37,008 bases of DNA from contig NZ_JACTVI010000079.1 in assembly GCF_014495685.1 (NCBI RefSeq), positions 1 to 37,008 on the forward strand, read 5' to 3'. The notes beneath the pieces are model-generated. The model was not told the DNA's origin. It worked only from the letters and a program-made list of their open reading frames with translations, and ran no database searches. Shown one piece after another: positions 17,279 through 25,193 of this stretch. Position 1 is the first letter of the stretch, and every line of letters begins with the position of its first letter. The DNA is from Streptomyces sp. TRM68367. GTDB lineage: Bacteria > Actinomycetota > Actinomycetes > Streptomycetales > Streptomycetaceae. Made by a program: the position numbers and the translations under genes.

Positions 17279-17905
17279 TCACGCGTCCCCGTACGCCTCG
17301 CCGCCCAGCTCGAACCCGGCCGCCCCCGCGGTGGCGTCCGCCAGCCAGGCGCGGAAGACGTCGACGTCGGCGTCCGGCAGCGCGATCTCGATGGTGACGG
17401 CCTCGCCGTAGTGCACGTCGCGGACCTCGCGGCCGGTGGCGCGCAGGTCGTTCTGGAGCTTGCCGGCCCGCTGGTGGCCGACGGTCACCGTGGCCAGCCG
17501 GAAGCGCCGCCGGGTGATCGTGCCGAGGCTGTCGAGGGCCTCGCCGACGGCGCCGCCGTAGGCGCGGATGAGTCCGCCAGCGCCGAGTTTGACCCCACCG
17601 AAGTAGCGGGTGACGACGGCGACGACGTACCGCATGTCGCGGCGCAGCAGCATCTGGAGCATGGGGGCGCCGGCGGTACCGCCGGGCTCGCCGTCGTCGC
17701 TGGCCTTCTGGGCGGCGGCGTCAGCGCCGATGACGTACGCCCAGCAGTTGTGGGAGGCGTCCGCGTGCTCCTTGCGCACGGCGGCGATGAAGTCCTGGGC
17801 CGCCTGCTCCGTGGCGGCCGGGGCGAGGGCGCACAGGAAGCGGGAGCGGTTGACCTCGGTCTCGTGCACACCCACGCGCGCGACCGTGCGGTATTCGTCC
17901 GGCAT
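17279..17905 (-). CDS. YigZ/IMPACT (UPF0029) family protein
   Basis: 208-aa cytoplasmic protein with the two-domain YigZ fold. The signature DDGEPGGTAGAPML is followed by VVAVVTRYFGGVKLGAGGLIR, the diagnostic UPF0029 block. The C-terminal ferredoxin-like domain (DUF1949) starts near residue 138. Family members are linked to translation regulation in eukaryotes (IMPACT). Bacterial roles are unclear. It lies in the minus-strand run between SixA-like and sbcD genes and may be cotranscribed. Confidence 0.92.
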   Translation of the reverse strand: MPDEYRTVARVGVHETEVNRSRFLCALAPAATEQAAQDFIAAVRKEHADASHNCWAYVIGADAAAQKASDDGEPGGTAGAPMLQMLLRRDMRYVVAVVTRYFGGVKLGAGGLIRAYGGAVGEALDSLGTITRRRFRLATVTVGHQRAGKLQNDLRATGREVRDVHYGEAVTIEIALPDADVDVFRAWLADATAGAAGFELGGEAYGDA

Positions 17906-17946
17906 CCGGCCAGCCTATGCGGACCGGCCGCCGCCCTGATCTCCGC

Positions 17947-18501
17947 CTATCGCTGCTTCTTGCTCTTCTTGCCCCGTGGCACGGTGACCGCCGTGAGCAG
18001 GGCGGTGTCGGGGGTCAGGGTCCGCCACGTGGTGCCGCGCCAGGACAGGACGGCGATCGCCGAGGTGGGGAACTTGGTGCGGACCCGGTCCAGGGTGTCG
18101 TCGAGGCCGTCCCCGGCCAGGTGCAGGACGAGGTCCTCCAGGCCGGGGTTGTGCCCGACGAGCAGCAGTGTGTCGACCTCGGGCGGCACCTCGTGCACGA
18201 CCTCCAGCAGGTCGGGTACGTCGGCGGCGTACAGGCGCGCGTCGTGCCGTACCGGCGGCGGGGTGCCCCACTGGGCGCAGGCCAGGTCCCAGGTCTGACG
18301 CGCGCGTACGGCGGTGGAGCACAGGGCGAGGTCCGGCAGGCAGTCGGCCTCGGCGAGGGCGTGTCCCGCCGCGGGGGCGTCCCGCAGGCCGCGCGGAGCG
18401 AGCGGGCGCTGGTGGTCGGCGACGCCGTCGGGCCAGGCGGACTTGGCGTGCCGCAGGACGACCAGGCGGCGCAGCGGGCCGCCGCCCGCGCGCGCGATCA
18501 C
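17947..18501 (-). CDS. SixA-like histidine phosphatase
   Basis: 184-aa member of the histidine phosphatase superfamily. The catalytic motif is VVLRHAKSAWPDG (RHxKS type, as in SixA phosphohistidine phosphatases), with an arginine pair region ALCSTAVRARQTW and the second His in LLVGHNPGLEDLV. The tail is basic (GKKSKKQR). The start GTG 18501 overlaps the upstream stop as GTGA (18498-18501), so it is translationally coupled to the CysS-like gene. The target phosphoprotein is unknown. Confidence 0.9.
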   Translation of the reverse strand: MIARAGGGPLRRLVVLRHAKSAWPDGVADHQRPLAPRGLRDAPAAGHALAEADCLPDLALCSTAVRARQTWDLACAQWGTPPPVRHDARLYAADVPDLLEVVHEVPPEVDTLLLVGHNPGLEDLVLHLAGDGLDDTLDRVRTKFPTSAIAVLSWRGTTWRTLTPDTALLTAVTVPRGKKSKKQR

Positions 18502-19223
18502 GGTGGGGCTCCCAGGTCGCGGGTGAGTTCGAGGCCGAGGAGCCGGTCGGCGTACGCGTAGGTCTCGAAGCGTGCGCCGTCCGGCAAGTCCGTGTCGGCC
18601 TCCACCTGGCGCAGGACGCGGAGCACGCCGGGTACGTCGAGGTCGTCCTCCCAGGCGGCGCGCAGCTGTGCGCGCACCTCGTCGGGGACCGGCCGCGAGG
18701 GCTGGTGTGCCCAGGCGGCGACCGCGCTGCGCCAGCGCAGGAGGGTGGCGTGGGCGTCGTCCAGGGCGGCGGCGTCCAGGTGGACGGGTCGGTCCCGGCG
18801 CGTGGCGAGGAGGGCCAGGCGCAGGGTGGAGGGGTCGGCGTCCCCGGGGTGGTCCGGCGCCTCCGGGTGGACGGGCGCGACGGCGATCCGGACGCCGTCG
18901 GGTTCCGGGCCGCCCGGGCCGACGACGTGGAGGACCTGGGCCTCGCCCAGTCCGGTGCCGGCGTCCCGGCTGTCCTCCAGGGGGCGGATGCCGAGGGCCG
19001 CGGCGCCCGCCCGCAGCTCCGCCTGTTCGCGCTCGCCGACGAGCAGCGCCCACACCGGGGTGCCGGCGAGTTCCAGGGCGCGGACCAGGAGGTCGGCGAC
19101 GAGCAGCACGCGCAGGTTCGTGGTGTCGAAGTCCGGCGCGTGCGCCTCAACGCGGGTCAGGCCCCGGCGGGCCGGGGCGGCGGCGACGGGCTCGCCGTTT
19201 CGGGCGTCGATGATGCGCAACAC
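18498..19223 (-). CDS. CysS-like protein lacking synthetase motifs
   Basis: 241-aa protein resembling fragments of cysteinyl-tRNA synthetase. The start MLRIIDARNGEPV and the segment FDTTNLRVLLVADLLVRALEL recall the catalytic domain. The C-terminal third (WEDDLDVPGVLRVLRQVE, then FETYAYADRLLGLELTRDLG) recalls the CysS helical domain. No HIGH or KMSKS motif and no zinc-binding Cys set are visible, so it should not charge tRNA. The start is GTG 19223. Its stop overlaps the SixA-like start. Homology is judged by eye and a purely hypothetical label would also be defensible. Confidence 0.6.
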   Translation of the reverse strand: MLRIIDARNGEPVAAAPARRGLTRVEAHAPDFDTTNLRVLLVADLLVRALELAGTPVWALLVGEREQAELRAGAAALGIRPLEDSRDAGTGLGEAQVLHVVGPGGPEPDGVRIAVAPVHPEAPDHPGDADPSTLRLALLATRRDRPVHLDAAALDDAHATLLRWRSAVAAWAHQPSRPVPDEVRAQLRAAWEDDLDVPGVLRVLRQVEADTDLPDGARFETYAYADRLLGLELTRDLGAPP

Positions 19224-19406
19224 GAGGTGAGCGTAGGCGCGCGGACGGCCGCGCGCAGGTATGTGTCACGTTTTCCGGCCGAAGTGGCGGGTTCGAGCCG
19301 GGCGGGCGCGGGGGCTCAGCCGCCCGGTGTGCCCGCGGTCACCTGGGAATCTTCGCCGTTCCCGGGCGTCGTCGGGGGCGAGAGCTACGGCAGGCCGCCG
19401 GCTCCC

Positions 19407-20495
19407 TCACGGGGAGAGTCCTGCTTGGGAGCAGGCGGACCGGAGCTTGCGGGTGCAGATCTGCTCGATGGTGTACACGCCGTCCTTGACGAGTGTCTGT
19501 TTGATGTTGCCGACCGTCACCGCACTCGGAGTGAGCAGCACGGACGGGATGCCTTTGGTGGTGGGGCTGTCGATCGTCGCCGTGGCCACCTCGCGGGCAT
19601 CCTCGCCGCGCCCCAGGGCCACGGCCATGGCGGCGGCTGCGGCGGCTTGCGTCCTGAACGGTTTGTACACCGTCATGTGCTGCTCGCCCTTGACGATGCG
19701 CCGCACAGCCTCAAGGTCGGCGTCCTGACCTGTGACGGGGGGAAGGTCGCTGACACCGGCGCTCTTGAGAGCCGAGATGACGCCCGCGGCCATGGCGTCG
19801 TTGGCCGCCAGGACACCGTCGATCCGGTCCGGCCCCAGGGCGGCGATGGCGGCGGACATGTTGGCGTGGGCGTTGTCCGTGCTCCAACCGCGGGTGTCGT
19901 ACGACCTGCCGATCTTCACTTTGCCTTCGATGACGGACAGCGTGCCTCTCCGGTACCACGCCGCGTTGGGGCTGGCCGGATCTCCGTTCATCATGACGAT
20001 CTGCCCGCCGGCCGCCTTCTCGCCCATGGCCTTCAGGAGCGCCTCGCCCTGGATCTTGCCGACCTGCTCACCGTCGAAACTGACATAGCCCGAGATCGGT
20101 CCCTGGGCGAGCCGGTCGTAGGCGACGACGGGAATACCCGCCTTGCGCGCTTCCTGGACCGAGGAGCGGAGCGCCTTGTTGTCCACGGCGTCGAGGATCA
20201 GGACCCTGACCCCCTCGGTGATCATGGAGATCATCTGTTGCCGCTGTCTCGGCGCGTCGTTCTCGGCGTTGGCGTACTCCATGGTGCAGCGGGAACACAG
20301 CTCCTTCAGCCGCTTCTCGATCAGCGGCTTGTCGGAATGCTCCCAGCGGGGCAGCGCTCGGCTCGGGAGCAGCAGGCCGACGGCGAAGCCGTCCGTGCCC
20401 GCCTCCTCGTCCTCCGCACAGGCCGCCAGGGACAGCGTCATGAGTCCTGCGACGAGTGCCGCGACGACGTGCCACCCACGGGTCCGGGTCCTCAT
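19407..20495 (-). CDS. XylF-like sugar-binding lipoprotein, transporter-less paralogue
   Basis: Periplasmic-binding-protein-fold lipoprotein of 362 aa, type I (xylose/ribose class). The signal sequence is MRTRTRGWHVV to LSLAAC, a lipobox with the acylated Cys at about residue 26. The family blocks are ELCSRC, VVAYDRLAQGPISGYVSFDGE, IVMMNGDP, GVLAANDAMAAG, LPPVTGQDADL and TVYKPF, ending LVKDGVYTIEQIC. Four Cys besides the lipobox could form disulfides. ATG 20495 has GAGGGGG at 7 nt and overlaps the preceding stop as ATGA, so it is translationally coupled to the SpoIIE-type regulator. No ATPase or permease follows. It is a close paralogue, of identical length, of the protein at 23284-24372. A sensing role is inferred. 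Confidence 0.9.
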   Translation of the reverse strand: MRTRTRGWHVVAALVAGLMTLSLAACAEDEEAGTDGFAVGLLLPSRALPRWEHSDKPLIEKRLKELCSRCTMEYANAENDAPRQRQQMISMITEGVRVLILDAVDNKALRSSVQEARKAGIPVVAYDRLAQGPISGYVSFDGEQVGKIQGEALLKAMGEKAAGGQIVMMNGDPASPNAAWYRRGTLSVIEGKVKIGRSYDTRGWSTDNAHANMSAAIAALGPDRIDGVLAANDAMAAGVISALKSAGVSDLPPVTGQDADLEAVRRIVKGEQHMTVYKPFRTQAAAAAAMAVALGRGEDAREVATATIDSPTTKGIPSVLLTPSAVTVGNIKQTLVKDGVYTIEQICTRKLRSACSQAGLSP

Positions 20496-23023
20496 GGCAG
20501 ACCCCCTCGTTCCGTTCGCGGACCCGGGTCCGCGGGAGCCCGCTCGCGCCGCGGCACCAGGATCTCGCTCCACACCTGTTTGCCGCCGGCCACCGGGACC
20601 GAGCCGAAGGACTCCGACATCGCCTCGACCAGCAGCAGGCCTCGGCCGCCGGTCGACTCCCAGTCCACGATCACCGGCTTGGCGGGCGCACGCGGCGAGG
20701 CGTCGCGCACACAGACGCGCACCCGGTCCCCGTGGAGTATCAGGTCGAGGCGGACCGCGCCCTGGGTGTGCACCACGGCGTTGGTGACCAGTTCGGACAC
20801 GACCAGCAGCACCGCGTCGGCTGCGTCCTCGACCTGCCACCGACGCAGTGTGCGCGCGGTGAAGCGGCGGGCGTGCATGACGGCGTCGGGCAGCCGCCAC
20901 ACCACCCAGCCGACCCGGATCGGCCGGGTCTTCATGCCGTCGTAGCGCAGCAGCAACAGGGCCACGTCGTCCTCGCGACGGCCGGCGTCGCCGAGCAGTT
21001 CGTCGGCCATCCGCCCGGGGTCCGCCGGGTCGGCCGCGGCGAGCGCGATGCGCGTCCGGTCCATCCCCTCGTCCAGGGGCAGGTCGGCGGCCTCGACCAG
21101 GCCGTCGGTGACCAGCGCGAGCACCGTGCCGGGGGCTAGCGTGACCGCGGTCATGGGGAACTCCGTCTCGGCGAGCACGCCCAGCGGGAGCCCTCCCTCG
21201 ACCTGTACCTCCTCGGTGGTGCCGTCGGGATGGCGTACCAGCGGGGAGAGATGCCCGGCCCGGACGAACATTGTGTTGCCCTCCTCCATGTCCAGTTCGA
21301 CATAGCAGCAGGTGGCGAACAGATCGGTCTCCATGCCGACGAGGAGCCGGTTGGCGTGGGAGACGACCACGTCGGGCGGGTGGCCCTCCACCGCGTACGC
21401 CCGGACCGCGGTACGCATCTGGCCCATGATCGTCGCGGCTGCGGCACTGTGCCCCTGCACGTCACCGATGACCAGCGCCACCCGGTCCTCGGAGATGACG
21501 ATGACGTCGTACCAGTCGCCACCCACCTGCAGTCCGCGCCTTGCGGGCAGATAGCGGGCGACGGCCGTCCCCCCGAGCAGTTCGGGCAGGCGCCGGGGCA
21601 GCAGACTGCGCTGCAGCATCGTCGCGAGCTCCTGCTCGGCGTCGTGCGCGTGCGCACGCTGGAGGGCCTGCCCGATCAGCGCGGCGGTCGCGGTCAGCAC
21701 GGTCCGTTCCTCGGGGACGAACTCGTGCGGCTGCTCCCAGCCGACCAGGCACACGCCGACGACCCCGCCCTTGGCGGGGAGCGGGAGGACGGCCAGACCT
21801 CCGGCTCCGATGCCCGCGAGCCCCGGTTCGAGGGCGGCGCCGGCCGGCCACAGATCCATACGCCCGTCCCGCAGCGCCAGTTGAAGGGTGGGCAGGGCCC
21901 TGACCGGAGCCTCGGGCCACTCCGAACGCCACTCGGAACGCCATGTCTCGGGCCAGGCGGCGGGCTGCGGCGGGTCGAGCACGGTGACCATGAGCCGGTC
22001 CTCCCGCAACTCGGCGAGCGCCACCCGGTCGGCGGCCAGCGGCTCGCGCAGCGCGGTGACCACCACGCGGCCGACGTCCTGGACCGTTGCGGCATCGTCG
22101 AGTGCGGCGGTCAGCCACTGGATCCGGGAGACGTCGTCGGCGCTCCGGCGTTGGACCGTGGTCGCCGTCACCACGCCCAGCACCTGCTCCGGCCGGTCGT
22201 CGGTACTCGCCGGCACCCGGCAGCTCAGGCTCAGCCAGCGCACTTCCCCCGTGGGGCGGCGGACCCGGAACTCCAGCTCCCGCTGGGCGGATGCCGGGGT
22301 GGACGGCTCCAGGACCGACATCAGCGCATGCATATCCTCCGGGAGGGCGTTCGCGAGCAGGGTGTCCGCCTTGCCGTCGAAGTCGTCCGGCGTGATGCCG
22401 ACCAGCTGGAGCAGCGTCTCGTCCGCCTCGATCAGGCCCGTGTCCGGCACCAGGACGAACGAGCCGACGCGCAGACCGCGCAGGGCGGGACCCAGCAGCG
22501 GTGGCGGTTCCGGCCGGTCGGTCACGGACGCCAGCAGATACGCGACCGCGTCGGCGTACCGCTCCAGGAAGCGCCGTTGCCCGGCCTCGAAGCCGTCCGC
22601 GGAAGGCCCCACGACGACAAGGCAGCCCAGCCGCCTGCCCTCGGTTGCGAGGGGCAGCGCACCGAGCGACGTCTCCGCGCGCGGCGGCGTCGGCCCGTCC
22701 TCGCAGGAGGCGAGTGCTGCGGCGTTCAGCCACAGGGGCCGGTCGGTGCGGAAGGCCTGTGCGGCGGGTGAGCCGCCGGACAGGGGCAGTTGCTTCGGCA
22801 GGCCGTACTGGGAAACGGCGTATCCGGCCGTCTCCACCAGCCGAAGCTCTTCCTTCCCGGCACTGGGCACATAGGCAGCTGCCAGCGCCGCTCCGGCGAA
22901 CATCAGGGCCCTGTCGCTCGGGTCGCTCTCCCGCGCCGGAGGCGGAGAACCGTTGTCCGCAGCCCCGGCCTCCGCAGCCCGCGGTCGCGAGACGCCGACC
23001 CGGGCACGGCCGTCATGAGGCAT
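20492..23023 (-). CDS. GAF/PAS/SpoIIE phosphatase with C-terminal RsbW-like ATPase domain
   Basis: 843-aa soluble signalling protein. Approximate order: GAF (40-160, MFAGAALAAAYVPS), PAS (200-310, FVLVPDTGLIEADETLLQLVG), second GAF (320-470), SpoIIE/PP2C phosphatase (490-690) and HATPase_c (700-815). Phosphatase motifs are VGGDWYDVIV, IGDVQGHSAAAA, AGHLSPLVRHPDG, LVTDGLVEAA and EDDVALLLLR. ATPase motifs are VSELVTNAVVHTQG and GGRGLLLVEAM. Such proteins dephosphorylate and phosphorylate anti-anti-sigma factors in partner switching. ATG 23023 has GGAGG 11 nt upstream; the frame is open to GTG 23080. No membrane segment is seen. It is coupled to the lipoprotein gene and diverges from the transporter. 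No anti-anti-sigma or sigma gene is adjacent. Confidence 0.93.
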   Translation of the reverse strand: MPHDGRARVGVSRPRAAEAGAADNGSPPPARESDPSDRALMFAGAALAAAYVPSAGKEELRLVETAGYAVSQYGLPKQLPLSGGSPAAQAFRTDRPLWLNAAALASCEDGPTPPRAETSLGALPLATEGRRLGCLVVVGPSADGFEAGQRRFLERYADAVAYLLASVTDRPEPPPLLGPALRGLRVGSFVLVPDTGLIEADETLLQLVGITPDDFDGKADTLLANALPEDMHALMSVLEPSTPASAQRELEFRVRRPTGEVRWLSLSCRVPASTDDRPEQVLGVVTATTVQRRSADDVSRIQWLTAALDDAATVQDVGRVVVTALREPLAADRVALAELREDRLMVTVLDPPQPAAWPETWRSEWRSEWPEAPVRALPTLQLALRDGRMDLWPAGAALEPGLAGIGAGGLAVLPLPAKGGVVGVCLVGWEQPHEFVPEERTVLTATAALIGQALQRAHAHDAEQELATMLQRSLLPRRLPELLGGTAVARYLPARRGLQVGGDWYDVIVISEDRVALVIGDVQGHSAAAATIMGQMRTAVRAYAVEGHPPDVVVSHANRLLVGMETDLFATCCYVELDMEEGNTMFVRAGHLSPLVRHPDGTTEEVQVEGGLPLGVLAETEFPMTAVTLAPGTVLALVTDGLVEAADLPLDEGMDRTRIALAAADPADPGRMADELLGDAGRREDDVALLLLRYDGMKTRPIRVGWVVWRLPDAVMHARRFTARTLRRWQVEDAADAVLLVVSELVTNAVVHTQGAVRLDLILHGDRVRVCVRDASPRAPAKPVIVDWESTGGRGLLLVEAMSESFGSVPVAGGKQVWSEILVPRRERAPADPGPRTERGGLP

Positions 23024-23099
23024 GACCGCAACATCCTCCCGCCCCAGGCCACAGGTGCCTACAGGCTGAGATCGGGGCACTCGGCTACCAGCGTCTCAT

Positions 23100-23105
23100 A
23101 TACCC
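23100..23105 (-). promoter_or_regulatory. Candidate SigB-type -10 of the SpoIIE-type gene
   Basis: The minus strand has GGGTAT about 75 bp before the chosen start, matching the -10 of streptomycete general-stress sigma promoters (GGGTAY). I could not find a convincing -35 at 14-16 bp, so this is weak. Confidence 0.25.
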
Positions 23106-23189
23106 ATGAAGCAGACAGATCGGCACATTACAAATATCGGCGAAGCGCACAATCACCGCACTCGCAGATCACCGGGGCCGATGCCACAC

Positions 23190-23219
23190 TTACGACATAG
23201 TCGTCTTGTCGCTTTTAAT
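23190..23219 (+). promoter_or_regulatory. Candidate promoter and operator of the sugar transporter
   Basis: TTACGA (23190-23195) and TTTAAT (23214-23219) are 18 bp apart, 65 bp before the binding-protein start. The inverted repeat ACGAC-ATA-GTCGT (23192-23204) overlaps the -35 and spacer, as expected for a repressor site. The surrounding 260 bp is the least GC-rich part of the locus. Confidence 0.4.
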
Positions 23220-23283
23220 GCAGTGCATCCCAGGCATGTGCACACCGACGAGGCGCAGCACACGGACCTCGGAGGTCTCTCAC

Positions 23284-24372
23284 ATGAAGGCCTGCATACG
23301 GGGCGCGGTCATTGCTGTGACCGCGGCCTCCACGGCCGTCGCTCTCGCGGCCTGCGGGCAGGGCGCCGGGAACGACTCCGACGGGGAGAACAAGCCGAGG
23401 ATCGGTGTGCTGCTGCCGGACGCGACCACGGCTCGTTGGGAGACAGCGGACAGGCCTCTGCTCGACAGGAAGATCAAGGAGCTGTGCGACGGCTGCACGG
23501 TCGAGCACGCCAACGCCAAGGCCGAGGTGGCCATCCAGCAGGCACAGCTGAACTCGATGATCGCCGAGGAGGTCGACGCCATCCTGCTCGTGGCCGTAGA
23601 CGCCAAGGCGCTGCGCCCCGCGGTCAGGAAGGCCGATGAGGCAGGTATCCCCGTCATCGCCTACGACCGCCTCGCCCACGGTCCGATCGCGGGTTATGTG
23701 TCCTTCGACGGCGAGGAGGTCGGCAGGCTCCAGGGCAGGGCACTGCTCGAGGCCATGAGCGACAGGGCGGCCGGCAGCCGGATCGTCATGATGAACGGCG
23801 ATCCCAGCGACCCCAACGCGGAGTCGTTCAAGAAAGGCGCTCTGTCCGTGCTCGGAGGGAAAGCCAGGATCGACAAGGCGTACAACACACGTCAATGGAG
23901 GATGGATGTCGCGTACATGAACATGTCCGGCGCCATCTCCGCCCTCGGCGCCGGCAACATCGACGGGGTCTACGCCGCCAACGACGGCCTCGCCGCCGGC
24001 AGCATCTCCGCCCTCAAGGCCAACAAGGTCAACCCGCTGCCTCCTGTCACCGGGCAGGACGCCGAACTCGGAGCCTTGCGGCGCATCGTCGTCGGCGATC
24101 AGTACATGACCGTCTACAAGCCCTTCGGACCCGAGGCTTCCGCCGGCGCCGCCATGGCCGTGGCCGCGGCCCGCGGTGAAAGCCTCGACCGGATCGCCAC
24201 GGACAAGGTGCGCACCGTCAGTGGGACCAGCGTTCCGGCCGTCCTTCTCACCCCGGTGTCCGTGACCGTCGACGACATCAAGGACACCTTGGTGAAGGAC
24301 GGCGTGTACACGATCGAGCAGATCTGCCCCCCGGAACTCGACGCCGCCTGCACCAGGGCCGGACTCACCTGA
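23284..24372 (+). CDS. XylF-like sugar ABC transporter substrate-binding lipoprotein
   Basis: 362-aa lipoprotein that captures a sugar, of the D-xylose class, for the adjacent transporter. The signal sequence starts MKACIRGAVIAV and ends in the lipobox VALAAC. The mature protein has IGVLLPDATTARWET, ELCDGCTVEHANA, VIAYDRLAHGPIAGYVSFD, IVMMNGDPSDPNA, GVYAANDGLAAG, LPPVTGQDAEL, MTVYKPF and KDGVYTIEQIC. The CxxC pair near residue 72 and the two C-terminal Cys match those of its paralogue at 19407-20495. ATG 23284 follows GGAGG at 8 nt. The ATPase gene follows after 47 bp. Xylose as ligand is the best family guess, not proven. Confidence 0.92.
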   Translation: MKACIRGAVIAVTAASTAVALAACGQGAGNDSDGENKPRIGVLLPDATTARWETADRPLLDRKIKELCDGCTVEHANAKAEVAIQQAQLNSMIAEEVDAILLVAVDAKALRPAVRKADEAGIPVIAYDRLAHGPIAGYVSFDGEEVGRLQGRALLEAMSDRAAGSRIVMMNGDPSDPNAESFKKGALSVLGGKARIDKAYNTRQWRMDVAYMNMSGAISALGAGNIDGVYAANDGLAAGSISALKANKVNPLPPVTGQDAELGALRRIVVGDQYMTVYKPFGPEASAGAAMAVAAARGESLDRIATDKVRTVSGTSVPAVLLTPVSVTVDDIKDTLVKDGVYTIEQICPPELDAACTRAGLT

Positions 24373-24419
24373 CAGGCCGGTTCCAGGGCGGGACCGGTCA
24401 CGGGAAGGAGATGGTCTCC

Positions 24420-25193
24420 GTGCCGACTCCCCCCTTGCTGGCGCTGCGCGGCGTGTGCAAGCGCTTCGGTGTCGTCGACGTCCTCATCGACATCGAGCTG
24501 GAGATCCGGGCCGGCCAGGTCGTCGCGCTGCTGGGCGACAACGGGGCCGGCAAGTCCACCCTGATCAAAGTGATCTCCGGCGTGGTCCCGGCGGACAAGG
24601 GCGTCATCGAGTGGCAGGGCCGGACGGTCCACATCAGGCGGCCCCACGACGCCCGGGACCTCGGCATCGCCACCGTCTACCAGGACCTCGCGCTGTGCGG
24701 GAACCTCGACGTCGTGGGCAATCTCTTCCTCGGCCGGGAGATCCGCAGGTTCGGATTCCTCGACGAGGTCGAGATGGAGCGCCGAGCCAGACATCTGCTG
24801 GAACGTCTGACCAGAGGCATCCCCGATCTCCGCGCCCCGGTCGTCTCGCTGTCCGCCGGCCAGCGGCAGACGGTCGCCATCGCCCGCTCACTCCTCGGCG
24901 ATCCGCGGGTCCTGCTCCTGGACGAACCGACCGCGGCTCTGGGGTTCGAGCAGACCAGTGAGGTCCTGGACCTCGTCGACCAGTTGCGCGACCACGGCAT
25001 GGGGGTCCTGCTCATCAGCCACAACATGGGCGATGTCAAGGCACTCGCGGACCGGGCGGCCGTGCTGCGGCTCGGTCGCAACAACGGCTTCTTCGACGTG
25101 AACACCGCGTCCCAGGAACAGATCATCTCCTCCATCACCGGCGCCACGGAGAACGTGCCCCGCCGGATCGCTCACCGGGAGGCAGGCTGGTGA
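24420..25193 (+). CDS. XylG-like single-domain sugar ABC ATPase
   Basis: 257-aa nucleotide-binding subunit of the sugar importer. Motifs: Walker A LGDNGAGKST, Q-loop VYQDLALCGNLDVV, signature VSLSAGQRQTVAIARS (Ala replaces the first Gly of LSGGQ), Walker B VLLLDEPTAALG and H-loop VLLISHN. Classical XylG and RbsA fuse two such domains; this actinobacterial form has one, which must dimerise. The start is decided by the ribosome-binding site: AAGGAG touches the ATG at 24411 but is 9 nt from GTG 24420, which is preferred. Its stop overlaps the permease GTG (GTGA at 25190-25193). Confidence 0.93.
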   Translation: MPTPPLLALRGVCKRFGVVDVLIDIELEIRAGQVVALLGDNGAGKSTLIKVISGVVPADKGVIEWQGRTVHIRRPHDARDLGIATVYQDLALCGNLDVVGNLFLGREIRRFGFLDEVEMERRARHLLERLTRGIPDLRAPVVSLSAGQRQTVAIARSLLGDPRVLLLDEPTAALGFEQTSEVLDLVDQLRDHGMGVLLISHNMGDVKALADRAAVLRLGRNNGFFDVNTASQEQIISSITGATENVPRRIAHREAGW

